Shown: positions 26,919 to 35,529 of the stretch, one piece after another | Layout of the letters: every line of letters begins with the position of its first letter | Position numbering within the stretch: the stretch's first letter is position 1 | From: Pseudovibrio flavus | GTDB taxonomy: Bacteria > Pseudomonadota > Alphaproteobacteria > Rhizobiales > Stappiaceae | Assembly (NCBI RefSeq): GCF_009711345.1 | Contig: NZ_SMMA01000053.1 | Coordinates: 50,290 to 101,121 of the forward strand | Reading direction: 5' to 3' | DNA length: 50,832 bases | Translations under genes and position numbers: made by a program | The notes under the pieces: model-generated | The model's database searches: none | Told to the model about the DNA's origin: nothing | Seen by the model: the letters and a program-made list of their open reading frames with translations, nothing else

Positions 26919-27185
26919 CTAGCGTACTTCAAAAGGCCCTTCGAAGACTTCAGGCTCGCCAATACGCTCCACACCATCAACACGAGCAAACGTCGGGCCT
27001 TGATGGGCAGCAAGAATAAGCGCCTCAACCTTGTCATAGGGCCCGCTAATGACGGCCTCAACACGGCCGTCATCGCAATTCTTCACCCAACCGGAAAGCC
27101 CTAGACCTCGGGCTTTTTCCAAAAACCACGCACGATAACCCACACCCTGAACTCTTCCAGAAATCGAGATGTGTAGGCTCTGCAT
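26919..27185 (-). CDS. Acylphosphatase
   Basis: 88 residues. The enzyme hydrolyses acyl phosphates in the cytoplasm. Catalytic R18 in GRVQGVGYR and N36 in GWVKN are both present, and the length is standard. ATG 27185 was chosen since the family begins there; the frame is open to 27218 but those 11 residues are Arg-rich and unlike the family. It lies on the opposite strand to lipB, with a 27-bp gap between the convergent stops. Confidence 0.93.
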   Translation of the reverse strand: MQSLHISISGRVQGVGYRAWFLEKARGLGLSGWVKNCDDGRVEAVISGPYDKVEALILAAHQGPTFARVDGVERIGEPEVFEGPFEVR

Positions 27186-27267
27186 GCGTATTGGTCTCCT
27201 GATTGGTTGCCTGCGCAACCAGACACTAATCTATTTTACGTAGATTACAATCTGATCACGCTAGCAC

Positions 27268-28164
27268 TTATGTTCGAGCATCATCGCTGCGTACAAGGTA
27301 AAGCGAGGCAGCAATAATCAGGAATGCACCAATCCAGAGGTTGCCCGGTGGTACCCAGCCGAAAAAGACGAAGCCACACGCAACATTGAGCAGAAGCTTG
27401 ATGTGATCAAACGGCTGCAAGAAGGCAGCCTCTGCCTTGCTGTAGGCAAGAGCAAGCGCACCATTGGCAATGGCGCCAAGAATACCGGCAGCAATCAAGA
27501 GCATCCATAGTGTCGAAGTTTCAGGCATCTCAAAGCCGGTACCAGCGGCCAAGGCAAGGTTGATAGGCACCATAAACAGCAGAAGGTAGAGCGTTACACT
27601 TTGAGGGCTTTCATCCTGCTCAAGCGCCTTCATACACAGTACCGAGCTACCCCACAAAAAAGCGGCAACGATTGGCCAAACCGCGTTGTAGGTAAACGCA
27701 TCAGACCACGGCGCAAGAATAATCATGCCCCCAGCAAAGCCGGTTGCCGTTGCTACCCAGCGCTTTAGCCCCGCACTTTCGCCAAGAAAGAGACTTGCAC
27801 CAATCGTTACAAAGAACGGGGAAGTCATAACCAGCGCGATAGACTGCCAGATAGGCACGCCCGATGAAAGGCCAGCAACCCAAGCCTGAACGCCCAGCGC
27901 TGCCAAAACAACACGCACAAGATGAAGAACCGGCCGCTTTGTCTTTAGCGCTGAAAAGCCTAAACGCCAGACCATCGGCAGCATAATCAAAAAGCCAATG
28001 AAGTACTGCCAGAACGTTGCACTGGCAGAACCCATGCCCAGCACCATCGTGCTCCACTGCATAGCAACGTTAGCAAACGCAAAAGCAGAGCCAGCCAGCA
28101 CCAGCCAAGCAGCACCAATTATGGAAGAAGAACGCGTAAATCCGGTTGATGTGATCTCACTCAT
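27268..28164 (-). CDS. ribN: EamA/DMT-family transporter, probable riboflavin importer RibN
   Basis: A 298-residue inner-membrane transporter with ten hydrophobic segments forming two EamA repeats. The family is broad, but here an FMN riboswitch lies in its leader (28320-28475), the arrangement described for RibN riboflavin importers in Rhizobiales and relatives. That context, more than the protein sequence, supports the assignment. ATG 28164 has GGGG 8 nt upstream and overlaps the stop of a 16-codon leader ORF (28161-28211) as ATGA. Expression should be shut off when FMN is plentiful. No riboflavin biosynthetic gene adjoins it. Confidence 0.85.
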   Translation of the reverse strand: MSEITSTGFTRSSSIIGAAWLVLAGSAFAFANVAMQWSTMVLGMGSASATFWQYFIGFLIMLPMVWRLGFSALKTKRPVLHLVRVVLAALGVQAWVAGLSSGVPIWQSIALVMTSPFFVTIGASLFLGESAGLKRWVATATGFAGGMIILAPWSDAFTYNAVWPIVAAFLWGSSVLCMKALEQDESPQSVTLYLLLFMVPINLALAAGTGFEMPETSTLWMLLIAAGILGAIANGALALAYSKAEAAFLQPFDHIKLLLNVACGFVFFGWVPPGNLWIGAFLIIAASLYLVRSDDART

Positions 28165-28211
28165 AGACCACCCCGCACGCGCTTAACAAAACCAAACGAA
28201 ACAAATTTCAT
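28161..28211 (-). CDS. 16-codon leader ORF overlapping the ribN start (candidate)
   Basis: ATG at 28211 runs to a TGA that overlaps the ribN ATG (ATGA). A hairpin at 28226-28251 lies just upstream and includes AAGG at its downstream end, the only possible binding site (spacing about 13-14 nt, long). The product is basic (starts MKFVSFGFVKR). It could couple translation to ribN, or be chance. Confidence 0.35.
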   Translation of the reverse strand: MKFVSFGFVKRVRGGL

Positions 28212-28319
28212 CTAACTGATCCAACCCTTATCGCCGATACACGGCATAAGGCCCCTTAATTGAATCAGGACGCATAGGCCCACAAAGCCACGCCTGCAGC
28301 AAACCTACGGCGCAACTTG

Positions 28320-28475
28320 CTTCCTATTCTCTTCTCTTTCATCCGGACTATAACCGTCGGTTCCGGAGTTACACCGGATCTGCTGACCTTGCCTGCATAA
28401 AACAGGAGCAAGCGCTCGTGGACTAACTGGAAACCAGATTACCACCGGTGGGGACTTTCACCCCGCCCTGAGAAC
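28320..28475 (-). promoter_or_regulatory. FMN riboswitch (RFN element)
   Basis: On the minus strand it begins TCAGGGCGGGGTGAAAGTCC, then CACCGGTGG, a variable arm, GGTCAGCAGATCCGGTG, ACTCCGGAACCGACGGT, and TAGTCCGGATGAAAGAGAAG. These are all the conserved blocks of the RFN element in the right order, closed by a P1 stem. FMN binding turns off downstream expression in this class. It controls the EamA transporter 155 nt downstream. No clear intrinsic terminator follows; a hairpin without a U-run is present at 28226-28251, so control may act on translation. The rest of the 28165-28560 gap holds the leader and promoter. Confidence 0.96.
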
Positions 28476-28560
28476 TATGTTTTGTGTTCATAAGTGAACA
28501 CCCTCTATTTATCAGGGATATTACCGGCAGGCGACATCTTTTTTCAGTATGCCTGAAATA

Positions 28561-28992
28561 TTAAGCAGGCAGCCGTTTTGCCCAGCCCGCCAGCTCTTCT
28601 TGATAGAGCTCTGGCAGCTCCCAATGCTTTGCAGCTTCACAAATGCCGCCAAAACCTTTCGGGTTTGGTGAGCCCTTCTGGCGATTACAGCTGATGTAGA
28701 CAAGCGCCTTGCGGCTTGTAGTCCCAGAGCGAATATTGAGCAGCACTTTGTCTTGCGCTCTTCTGAAAAGAGCCTCGCTCCCATCAACAGCAGCAACACC
28801 GCTAATTGGCAAATCCCACAGAACGCCGTGGGTCACGCAGCCAACGGCTTTAAGAACAGATGGCGCGCCTTCTTTGGTCACAATGAACTTGAACCCTTCA
28901 AGCATAGCAGGACCAATCGCTTTGGCCCGCGCACTGCGCTTTGCCATTTCTTCAGGGTCCATCAAGCGACCATAAGCAAAATAAAGGGGCAT
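28561..28992 (-). CDS. Gamma-glutamylcyclotransferase-fold protein
   Basis: 143 residues. The N-terminal YFAYGRLMD corresponds to the substrate-binding YGS loop of the GGCT/AIG2 fold, but the usual serine is arginine. The segment VDGSEALFRR aligns with the region carrying the catalytic glutamate (Glu retained), and ALVYISCNR with the following strand. Proteins of this fold cleave gamma-glutamyl amides to 5-oxoproline, but many relatives are unassigned, so activity here is open. It is the last gene of a minus-strand run (pccA, HAD, VOC, this), 9 bp after the VOC gene. Confidence 0.7.
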   Translation of the reverse strand: MPLYFAYGRLMDPEEMAKRSARAKAIGPAMLEGFKFIVTKEGAPSVLKAVGCVTHGVLWDLPISGVAAVDGSEALFRRAQDKVLLNIRSGTTSRKALVYISCNRQKGSPNPKGFGGICEAAKHWELPELYQEELAGWAKRLPA

Positions 28993-29001
28993 TCTAATTC
29001 T

Positions 29002-29457
29002 CTAAAGCTGGGCAGCCTCAATAGGCTTTACTCTTACCTCGTCATAGGCGACGAGCTCGACTGTATTGCCATCAGGGTCTTGGGTAAAGACACCGCGCGA
29101 GCCGATCCAGTCAAATGTTTCAATGTGGTATTCAAGCTCGTTGGCCTCATACCAGCTAACCAACGCCTCTTGCTCTTCTAGTGGAATACGCAAGGCAAGA
29201 TGATGCAGGGAGGAGGTTCTACGCTCAACAACGCCTGCCCGAAACTCACGCGGATGCAGGCGAGCATCATACAACGCCAAAATGCCGGAAGAACCCGCCT
29301 CGCCTCCTAGCGAAAAGAAATGCGTACCTGCTGGATAAGGCCCCGGCAATGAGGGAAGCCCCAATATATCCCTATAAAAGCCAACCATATCCAGCATGCG
29401 ATGTGTACGCAGAGCTATCTCACCGAGAGAGCATACCTGAAAGCCGCGATGAACCAT
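29002..29457 (-). CDS. VOC-family (glyoxalase/dioxygenase fold) protein
   Basis: 151 residues with two beta-alpha-beta-beta-beta modules: an opening helix with MLDMVGFYRDILGLPSL and a closing strand FTQDPDGNTVELVAYDE with the metal-ligand Glu. A conserved LHHLALRI strand provides a His ligand. The reaction is unknown: VOC proteins include glyoxalases, dioxygenases and epimerases, and the gene's closeness to pccA does not make it a methylmalonyl-CoA epimerase by sequence. ATG 29457 has GGGGGAGGGG just upstream and was preferred over TTG 29481. Confidence 0.82.
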   Translation of the reverse strand: MVHRGFQVCSLGEIALRTHRMLDMVGFYRDILGLPSLPGPYPAGTHFFSLGGEAGSSGILALYDARLHPREFRAGVVERRTSSLHHLALRIPLEEQEALVSWYEANELEYHIETFDWIGSRGVFTQDPDGNTVELVAYDEVRVKPIEAAQL

Positions 29458-29489
29458 CCCCTCCCCCGCAAAGGACGACAACTCAGCGG

Positions 29490-30137
29490 CTAAAGAGAGG
29501 AAATAGCCGCCTCCAGCTCCAATGGATCGTTGACGATGGCAGCTGCGCCAAATTCGGTAAGCTCCTCAACAGAACCATACCCCCAGCTCACCGCTAGCCC
29601 CGTCACACCATTGGCTGAAGCTGCAAGCAAATCATGCTTACGATCACCAATCATCACGCAGTTTGTATTGGTCAGTTTTTCCGTTTCTAGAATATGGCGC
29701 AGGAGATCGGCCTTATTGCCAAAGGTACCATCAAACTCCGGCCCGTAGACCTTTTCAAAAAAGCAATCCAACTCGAAGTGCTCAAGGATGCGATTGGCGA
29801 AAACGTGAGGCTTGGATGTACACACGAAGAGACGGTGACCTCTGCCACGAAACCGATCAAGGACTTTTGGAATATTGTCGTAGACGTGGTTCTCGAACAA
29901 TCCAATGGTGGAGTAACGCTCGCGGTACAAAGCAACTGCTTTGTCCAACACCTCTTGGTCTTTTGTCCCGAGGATTTGGGAGAAACCTTCTGTCAACGGC
30001 GGCCCTATACAAAAGCCCAATTCCTCGTTGGAAGGGACAGGAGCACCAAGTTTTTCAAGGGCGTATTGAATACTCGTGGTGATACCCACGAACGGATCCG
30101 TCAAGGTTCCGTCGAGATCAAACAGAAGGGTTTTCAA
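29490..30137 (-). CDS. HAD-superfamily phosphatase, phosphoglycolate-phosphatase-like
   Basis: 215 residues with the full HAD set: motif I F-D7-L-D9-GTLTD, motif II CTSKP with threonine, motif III lysine in FGNKADLL, motif IV MIGDRKHDLLAA. A helical cap (about 18-80) places it with phosphoglycolate phosphatase/beta-phosphoglucomutase relatives (PGP-like subgroup, GPPL in the cap). It may dephosphorylate 2-phosphoglycolate, but the substrate is not certain. It starts 48 bp after the pccA stop on the same strand. Confidence 0.85.
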   Translation of the reverse strand: MKTLLFDLDGTLTDPFVGITTSIQYALEKLGAPVPSNEELGFCIGPPLTEGFSQILGTKDQEVLDKAVALYRERYSTIGLFENHVYDNIPKVLDRFRGRGHRLFVCTSKPHVFANRILEHFELDCFFEKVYGPEFDGTFGNKADLLRHILETEKLTNTNCVMIGDRKHDLLAASANGVTGLAVSWGYGSVEELTEFGAAAIVNDPLELEAAISSL

Positions 30138-30185
30138 GGGGGCGGCCTTTGCAGAAAAGAGCGCCCCACTTACTAGGGCACTCGC

Positions 30186-32198
30186 CTATTGAAATTCCAT
30201 GATTATTTCGTCAACGGCAAGGCTGTCACCCTGCGTTGCCTTAATGGCGTTTACCACACAATCACGTTCTGCGCGAAGCACGTTTTCCATCTTCATTGCT
30301 TCAACAACAGCAAGCGCCTCACCGGCTTTAACTTCCTGCCCTTCTTGAACATTGATGGAAACAACTAGCCCAGGCATTGGGCAGAGCAAGAGGTTCGATG
30401 TATCCGGCGCAATTTTCTCCGGCATCAAGTCTTCAAGCTCGGAAATGCGCGGTGTCATCACGCGTGTCTCGACGGATAGCCCCTGCCAGTCTAGCTGGTA
30501 GCCATTCTTGATCGGACGCACCTGCACCACAACCTTCTCGTTGCCGATGGTACCGCTCCAAAGCTTGTCACCCGGAGCCCAGTCAGAGCGCAGGGAACGG
30601 GATGCACCGCCATCCACCTTGATATCCAGATCGATTGGTGTTGCCGGGAAGCCTTCCTCAACGAGGAGCTCACGCTTCTCTTTGCCAACCTTCACAACCC
30701 AATGCGGTCGGGTGTACCCGGAATGCGGACGCAGGCGGCCCGGCAGGTGGTCCAGCCGCTCACGCTCGATCAAAGTCATTGAAAGCGCCACAGAGGCCAG
30801 AATGCCGACTGCTTTTTCATCCGGCTGCGCCGGTTCAAAGCCATCAGGATATTCTTCGGCGATGAAGTTGGTTGAGATCTCGCCAGAGCGCCAACGGTCA
30901 TGCTTCATAAGCGCGGAGAGGAACGGAACGTTGTGCTGGATGCCATCAACGATAAAGCCATCCAGCGCTTCGCTCATTCCTTCAATTGCTTCTGCGCGGG
31001 TCTCAGCATAGGTCACCAGTTTCGCGATCATCGGATCGTAGAACATGGAGATCTCGGAGCCTTCCACAACGCCGGTATCGTTACGCACCAGATAGCCGCT
31101 ACGCTGCCCTTCAGCTGGTGGGCTGTAGCGCGTTAAACGCCCAATGGACGGCAGGAAGTTACGATATGGATCTTCTGCGTAAATGCGGCTTTCAACAGCC
31201 CAGCCACGCAGCTGAGCATCGCCTTGGGAAAGCCCCAGCTTTTCGCCAGCAGCAACGCGGATCATCTGCTCAACAAGGTCAATACCTGTAATAAGCTCGG
31301 TAACCGGATGCTCCACCTGCAGACGGGTGTTCATTTCAAGGAAGTAGAAGCCTTTGTCCTGCCCTACAACGAACTCCACCGTTCCCGCGCTGTCATAGTC
31401 AACAGCCTTAGCAAGAGCCACTGCCTGCTCACCCATGCGCGCACGCATTTCTTCATCAACGAACGGGCTTGGCGCTTCTTCGATAACCTTCTGGTTACGG
31501 CGCTGAATGGAACACTCACGCTCGCCAAGGTAGATGGCATTGCCGTGCTTGTCGCCCATCACCTGAATTTCGATGTGGCGCGGGCTTTCAATGAACTTTT
31601 CAATGAAGATACGATCATCACCGAAGGAATTAATCGCCTCGGAGCGCGCGCGGTCGAAACCTTCACTCGCTTCTTCCGCGTTCCACGCGATACGCATACC
31701 TTTGCCGCCGCCACCAGCGGAAGCCTTGATCATCACTGGGTAACCGATTTCGCCAGCAATGCGCACGGCATCCTCGGCGTTTTCAATCAGCCCCATGTAG
31801 CCTGGAACTGTTGAAACACCTGCATCGGCTGCAAATTTCTTGGATGTGATCTTGTCACCCATAGCTTCAATAGCTTTTGGGTTCGGACCAATAAACACGA
31901 TACCTTCCTTGGCGAGGCGGTCAGCAAACTCCGCCCGCTCGGAAAGGAAGCCATATCCAGGATGAACCGCTTCGGCGCCCGTTTGCTTACAAGCCTCAAC
32001 GATACGGTCAATCACAAGATAGGATTCTGCTGCAGCTGCAGGACCAACATGAACTGCCTCATCGGCCATCTCTACGTGTAGAGCGTCCTTGTCAGCATCG
32101 GAATATACGGCCACCGTCTTTATGCCCATCGCCCGTGCGCTTTTAATAACGCGGCAAGCGATTTCCCCCCGGTTGGCAATAAGAATTTTAGCAAACAT
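30186..32198 (-). CDS. pccA: Acetyl/propionyl-CoA carboxylase alpha subunit (biotin carboxylase + carrier)
   Basis: A 670-residue enzyme subunit. Biotin carboxylase core (1-450): FAKILIANRGEIA start, ATP-grasp with the glycine loop KASAGGGGKGMR, and MNTRLQVEHPVTE. A linker (about 470-590) follows, then a C-terminal biotin carrier domain with the biotinylation motif EAMKM (K636, 35 residues from the end). With PccB it carboxylates propionyl-CoA to methylmalonyl-CoA in propionate, odd-chain fatty acid and branched amino acid breakdown. pccB lies at 33813-35345 on the same strand, with folB and two small genes of opposite strand in between. ATG 32198 has AAGGGA 8 nt upstream. Confidence 0.95.
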   Translation of the reverse strand: MFAKILIANRGEIACRVIKSARAMGIKTVAVYSDADKDALHVEMADEAVHVGPAAAAESYLVIDRIVEACKQTGAEAVHPGYGFLSERAEFADRLAKEGIVFIGPNPKAIEAMGDKITSKKFAADAGVSTVPGYMGLIENAEDAVRIAGEIGYPVMIKASAGGGGKGMRIAWNAEEASEGFDRARSEAINSFGDDRIFIEKFIESPRHIEIQVMGDKHGNAIYLGERECSIQRRNQKVIEEAPSPFVDEEMRARMGEQAVALAKAVDYDSAGTVEFVVGQDKGFYFLEMNTRLQVEHPVTELITGIDLVEQMIRVAAGEKLGLSQGDAQLRGWAVESRIYAEDPYRNFLPSIGRLTRYSPPAEGQRSGYLVRNDTGVVEGSEISMFYDPMIAKLVTYAETRAEAIEGMSEALDGFIVDGIQHNVPFLSALMKHDRWRSGEISTNFIAEEYPDGFEPAQPDEKAVGILASVALSMTLIERERLDHLPGRLRPHSGYTRPHWVVKVGKEKRELLVEEGFPATPIDLDIKVDGGASRSLRSDWAPGDKLWSGTIGNEKVVVQVRPIKNGYQLDWQGLSVETRVMTPRISELEDLMPEKIAPDTSNLLLCPMPGLVVSINVQEGQEVKAGEALAVVEAMKMENVLRAERDCVVNAIKATQGDSLAVDEIIMEFQ

Positions 32199-32414
32199 CA
32201 GCATAATCCCTTAGAGCATTTGTGTTGGATTTGTAAGGGTGCATACGGATGTGTTCAACCTCGCAAAAGGGCGAAGATCGTGAAAAAATGCCTCTGCGGA
32301 CGATAAGGGCGTTGAACATAACTCCAGATACGTCATGTTCTACCGCTGTATTGCCCATTGCCACCCAGCAGCGGAGCACTTGATTCTAACTTCACATAAG
32401 CACTGGTTTACGTC

Positions 32415-32786
32415 ATGGACGCCATTCACCTAACCAATCTGTCCTTCTTTGCCCGTCACGGTCTTTATGAGGAAGAGGCAAAACTCGGCCAGCGTTTCGA
32501 GGTAGACCTCTCCTGCTATGCAGACCTCACCGAGGCTTCCATCAGCGACGACTATGCCCAGACGATTTGCTACGGCTCTATTGCAGAAACGGTTGAGCGC
32601 GTTGTCACCCAAGAACGCTTCAATCTCATTGAGCGTCTTGCTGGAGCAATTTGCGAAGCTGTGTTCCAATTGGACAAGCGCATTGCAACTGTTAAGATCA
32701 CGGTCAGAAAACCGGGAGCACCGGTTCCGGTTCATGCTGGCATGTTCAGCGTAGAGCTAACCCGCCATCGCCCAGATGCCGTTTAA
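32415..32786 (+). CDS. folB: Dihydroneopterin aldolase FolB
   Basis: 123 residues; it converts dihydroneopterin to 6-hydroxymethyl-dihydropterin in folate synthesis. The family pattern is ITLTNLSFFARHGLYEEEAKLGQRFEVDL (Glu of the active site in GLYEEE), CYGSIAETVE, NLIERLAGAICEAVF (Glu), and ITVRKPGAPVPVHAG (Lys near 101). All usual elements are present. It is a plus-strand single gene between pccA and the secreted miniprotein gene, without other folate genes nearby. Confidence 0.93.
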   Translation: MDAIHLTNLSFFARHGLYEEEAKLGQRFEVDLSCYADLTEASISDDYAQTICYGSIAETVERVVTQERFNLIERLAGAICEAVFQLDKRIATVKITVRKPGAPVPVHAGMFSVELTRHRPDAV

Positions 32787-32898
32787 AGCAGAAAGTTAAA
32801 AACAAACGGACTTTGGAAACAGGCTGATAGGCGAACCTGTGCCACGGTAAAAAATACCAAACGGCGAAAAGCCGAAACTGTGCGCAAAGGACTGAAAA

Positions 32899-33201
32899 AT
32901 GACGTCCCGAACTCTAAAGCTGGGCGTAGCCCTAGCAGCAATCCTCGTGCCCCTCACCAGCTACGCGCAAAGGCCGGATACCCGGACGATGACGTGTCAG
33001 CAGGCCCAGAACCTTGTTCGCCAGCAAGGCGCAATCGTTCTATCCACGGGCCAGCGGACCTATGATCGCTACGTGGCCAGCTTGCAGTTTTGCCAATACG
33101 CGGAAGTTCTGGACCCTGCGTGGGTACCAACCCGTGATAGAAAAGACTGCCCGATAGCATATACATGCCGTCCAGCAGATCGCTGGAATATATTTGACTG
33201 A
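32899..33201 (+). CDS. Secreted four-cysteine miniprotein (copy A), unknown family
   Basis: 100 residues. A signal peptide (hydrophobic 8-20, cleavage near SYA-Q, residue 23/24) is followed by a 77-residue mature domain with C33, C65, C84 and C90. The pattern DTRTMTCQQAQ-(x)n-STG-(x)n-YDRYVA-(x)n-C-(x)n-VPT is shared with its downstream paralogue, so these are likely disulfide-stabilised periplasmic or exported proteins. The function is not known; related small proteins occur in Rhizobiales, often near pccB. It has its own terminator at 33223-33248. Confidence 0.82.
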   Translation: MTSRTLKLGVALAAILVPLTSYAQRPDTRTMTCQQAQNLVRQQGAIVLSTGQRTYDRYVASLQFCQYAEVLDPAWVPTRDRKDCPIAYTCRPADRWNIFD

Positions 33202-33222
33202 AAAACGATTCATAAATGCAGC

Positions 33223-33248
33223 AAAAAGGCCGGATTTTCGGCCTTTTT
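33223..33248 (+). terminator. rho-independent terminator after miniprotein A
   Basis: Stem AAAAAGGCCG / CGGCCTTTTT with a short loop, T-run on the plus strand, 21 bp after the stop of copy A. Confidence 0.9.
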
Positions 33249-33454
33249 CTTTGTGACGATCATCACAACCATAAAGATATACTGTCAGACTGTTACTAAC
33301 CTTAAATTGACCAATACATAATCACAAATTTGCCTTGGGCGAGCCCAATCTCCGCAATAGTTTAAAACGATATTTGAAACATCGAAGACAAACAAAAACA
33401 AGAACAAGTCTTCGCAGAAAAAACATAAGAACCAAAGGAATGAAGGAACACACA

Positions 33455-33742
33455 ATGAAAAAAGTATTCGGCGCACTGGCCCTCATCGCAACCGTAGCAA
33501 TGCCACTAGCTGCAAGTGCAGATAACCTTGACACACGCCACATGAGCTGCTCACAGGCACAGTCTTACGTACAGCATGAAGGTAGCACACTCCTGTTTAC
33601 TGGTGATCAGCTTTACAATCGCTATGTAGCAAACGGTTACTACTGCAACCCAACCGAACAGGCTGTAAGCCAGTCCGTACCAACCCTAGACTCCAACACT
33701 TGCCACATTGACGTTTGTCAGGAAAAGAATTCAGGCAACTAA
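33455..33742 (+). CDS. Secreted four-cysteine miniprotein (copy B), unknown family
   Basis: 95 residues starting at ATG 33455 with AAGGAA 6 nt upstream; the open frame reaches back to 33335 but that part is not signal-like. A signal peptide of about 22 residues (MKKVFGALAL..., Ala-rich, cleavage near ASA-D) precedes a domain with C32, C64, C83 and C88, colinear with copy A. Shared segments are DTR-x-M-S/T-C, YNRYVA and VPT. The calculated homology is by eye and restricted to these positions. The 206 bp upstream is AT-rich and probably holds a separate promoter. Confidence 0.82.
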   Translation: MKKVFGALALIATVAMPLAASADNLDTRHMSCSQAQSYVQHEGSTLLFTGDQLYNRYVANGYYCNPTEQAVSQSVPTLDSNTCHIDVCQEKNSGN

Positions 33743-33780
33743 TAAGCCTGGAATGAACTGATGCTCCTCCCCCGAAAGCA

Positions 33781-33810
33781 AATGGCCAGCTAATCTAGCT
33801 GGCCATTTTT
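33781..33810 (+). terminator. rho-independent terminator between miniprotein B and pccB
   Basis: A perfect 12-bp stem (AATGGCCAGCTA / TAGCTGGCCATT) with 3-nt loop, followed by T5 on the plus strand; a short T-run on the minus side may let it work for pccB as well. Confidence 0.9.
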
Positions 33811-33812
33811 CG

Positions 33813-35345
33813 TTAAAGCGGAATGTTTGGATGCTTTCGCCAAGGCATCTCGGCCTTTTTGGTTCTCAGCATCGCCAAAGCTCTAGAGAGACGCTTGCGT
33901 GTCGTGTGAGGCAGGATGACCTCATCAATGTAACCACGCTCTGCCGCAACAAACGGGTTCGCGAACCGCTCTTCATAATCAGCTGTACGCTCGGCAATCT
34001 TCTCCGACTGGTCTAGCTCGGAGCGATAGAGAATCTCAGTCGCACCTTTCGCGCCCATAACCGCGATTTCAGCGGAAGGCCAAGCATAATTGACGTCACC
34101 ACGGATGTGCTTGGAGCTCATCACGTCATACGCCCCGCCATATGCCTTACGCGTAATGACAGTGATCTTAGGAACAGTTGCCTCGGCATAGGCAAACAGA
34201 AGCTTCGCGCCATGCTTGATAAGCCCGCCGTACTCCTGTGCAGTACCTGGCAGGAAGCCCGGAACATCAACAAAGGTAACAACCGGAATACCAAAGCAAT
34301 CACAAAAGCGAACGAAACGAGCGGCCTTACGGCTCGCATCACTATCAAGCACACCAGCAAGAACCATCGGCTGGTTCGCAACGATACCAACACTTCGGCC
34401 TTCTATGCGGCCAAAGCCCGTAATGATGTTGCCAGCAAAGCTTTCCTGAATCTCGAAGAAATCGCCTTCATCGACCGTTTTGAGAATAAGCTCTCGCATG
34501 TCGTAAGGTTTATTCGGGTTGTCCGGCACCAGAGTATCAAGGTTTTCCTCGATACGCGCAGGATCATCATAAACAGAAAGCTCAGGAATGGCCGCCTGAT
34601 TGTTCATCGGCAGGTAATCGACAAGACGACGAATCTGAAGCAGTGCTTCGATGTCATTGTCATAAGCGCCATCTGCAATAGACGACTTGACGGTGTGAAC
34701 CGACGCCCCGCCCAGCTCTTCTGCTGTTACAGTCTCGTTCGTCACTGTCTTCACAACATCAGGGCCGGTCACAAACATGTAGGATGTATCACGCACCATG
34801 AAGATGAAGTCGGTCATTGCCGGAGAATAAACATCACCGCCAGCACATGGCCCCATAATCACAGAGATCTGCGGAATCACGCCGGATGCTTGTACGTTGC
34901 GCCAGAATACTTCACCGTAACCGCCAAGCGCTGCAACGCCTTCCTGAATACGCGCACCACCAGCATCAAAAATGCCAATAATCGGTGCGCGATTCTGCAA
35001 AGCCATGTCCTGCAGCTTGGTGATTTTTTCTGCATGTGTCTCGGAAAGGGAGCCGCCAAAAACCGTAAAGTCCTTGGAGAAGACGTAAACAGTACGGCCA
35101 TTAATGGTACCGCAGCCCGTTACAACGCCATCGCCCGGAATATGGGCATCTTCCATGCCGAAGTCAGAACAGCGGTGTATCTTGAACATATCGTATTCTT
35201 CGAATGAACCTTCATCCAGAAGAGTTTCGATACGTTCGCGAGCTGTCAGCTTGCCCCGTTTATGCTGAGCATCAATGCGTCGCTGACCTCCCCCAAGTTC
35301 AGCCTGCGCACGACGACGTTCCAGCTCTAAGATCACCTCTTTCAT
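33813..35345 (-). CDS. pccB: Acyl-CoA carboxylase beta subunit (propionyl-CoA carboxylase)
   Basis: 510 residues of the carboxyltransferase family. The N-domain contains [13 protein letters not shown] and [13 protein letters not shown]; the C-domain has [22 protein letters not shown] and [15 protein letters not shown]. The pattern and size match PccB, the partner of PccA for propionyl-CoA carboxylation. A preference between acetyl-, propionyl- or methylcrotonyl-CoA cannot be settled by eye, but the presence of PccA nearby favours propionyl-CoA. Its own promoter should lie in 35346-35467. Confidence 0.93.
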   Translation of the reverse strand: MKEVILELERRRAQAELGGGQRRIDAQHKRGKLTARERIETLLDEGSFEEYDMFKIHRCSDFGMEDAHIPGDGVVTGCGTINGRTVYVFSKDFTVFGGSLSETHAEKITKLQDMALQNRAPIIGIFDAGGARIQEGVAALGGYGEVFWRNVQASGVIPQISVIMGPCAGGDVYSPAMTDFIFMVRDTSYMFVTGPDVVKTVTNETVTAEELGGASVHTVKSSIADGAYDNDIEALLQIRRLVDYLPMNNQAAIPELSVYDDPARIEENLDTLVPDNPNKPYDMRELILKTVDEGDFFEIQESFAGNIITGFGRIEGRSVGIVANQPMVLAGVLDSDASRKAARFVRFCDCFGIPVVTFVDVPGFLPGTAQEYGGLIKHGAKLLFAYAEATVPKITVITRKAYGGAYDVMSSKHIRGDVNYAWPSAEIAVMGAKGATEILYRSELDQSEKIAERTADYEERFANPFVAAERGYIDEVILPHTTRKRLSRALAMLRTKKAEMPWRKHPNIPL

Positions 35346-35467
35346 CGCAACTAACCCATTCCCATTGAATCGCGCGTACGTCGTAACACGTAAAGAAGCA
35401 GTAAGACCAGTAATCCGTTTGTTTGAGTTGGATAAGATACTGCTGGGTTCTTCGCTAAATCAGCAAA

Positions 35468-35500
35468 GAAAAAGGGCAGACTATTTTGTAGCCTGCCCTA
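35468..35500 (-). terminator. rho-independent terminator of bfr
   Basis: An 11-bp stem AGGGCAG-x-CTA / TAG-x-CTGCCCT (one mismatched pair) with T-rich tail on the minus strand, 29 bp after the bfr stop. Confidence 0.8.
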
Positions 35501-35529
35501 GATACACACTATAAGAAATGTTCGCTCTA

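Noticed and set aside
29002-29457. Methylmalonyl-CoA epimerase near pccA
   Set aside because: The VOC protein lacks the typical epimerase pattern as far as I can see; only the fold and the vicinity agree.
34107-35207. Long antisense open frame (366 codons) opposite pccB
   Set aside because: A shadow of pccB with Arg/His/Asn-rich translation; no family similarity.
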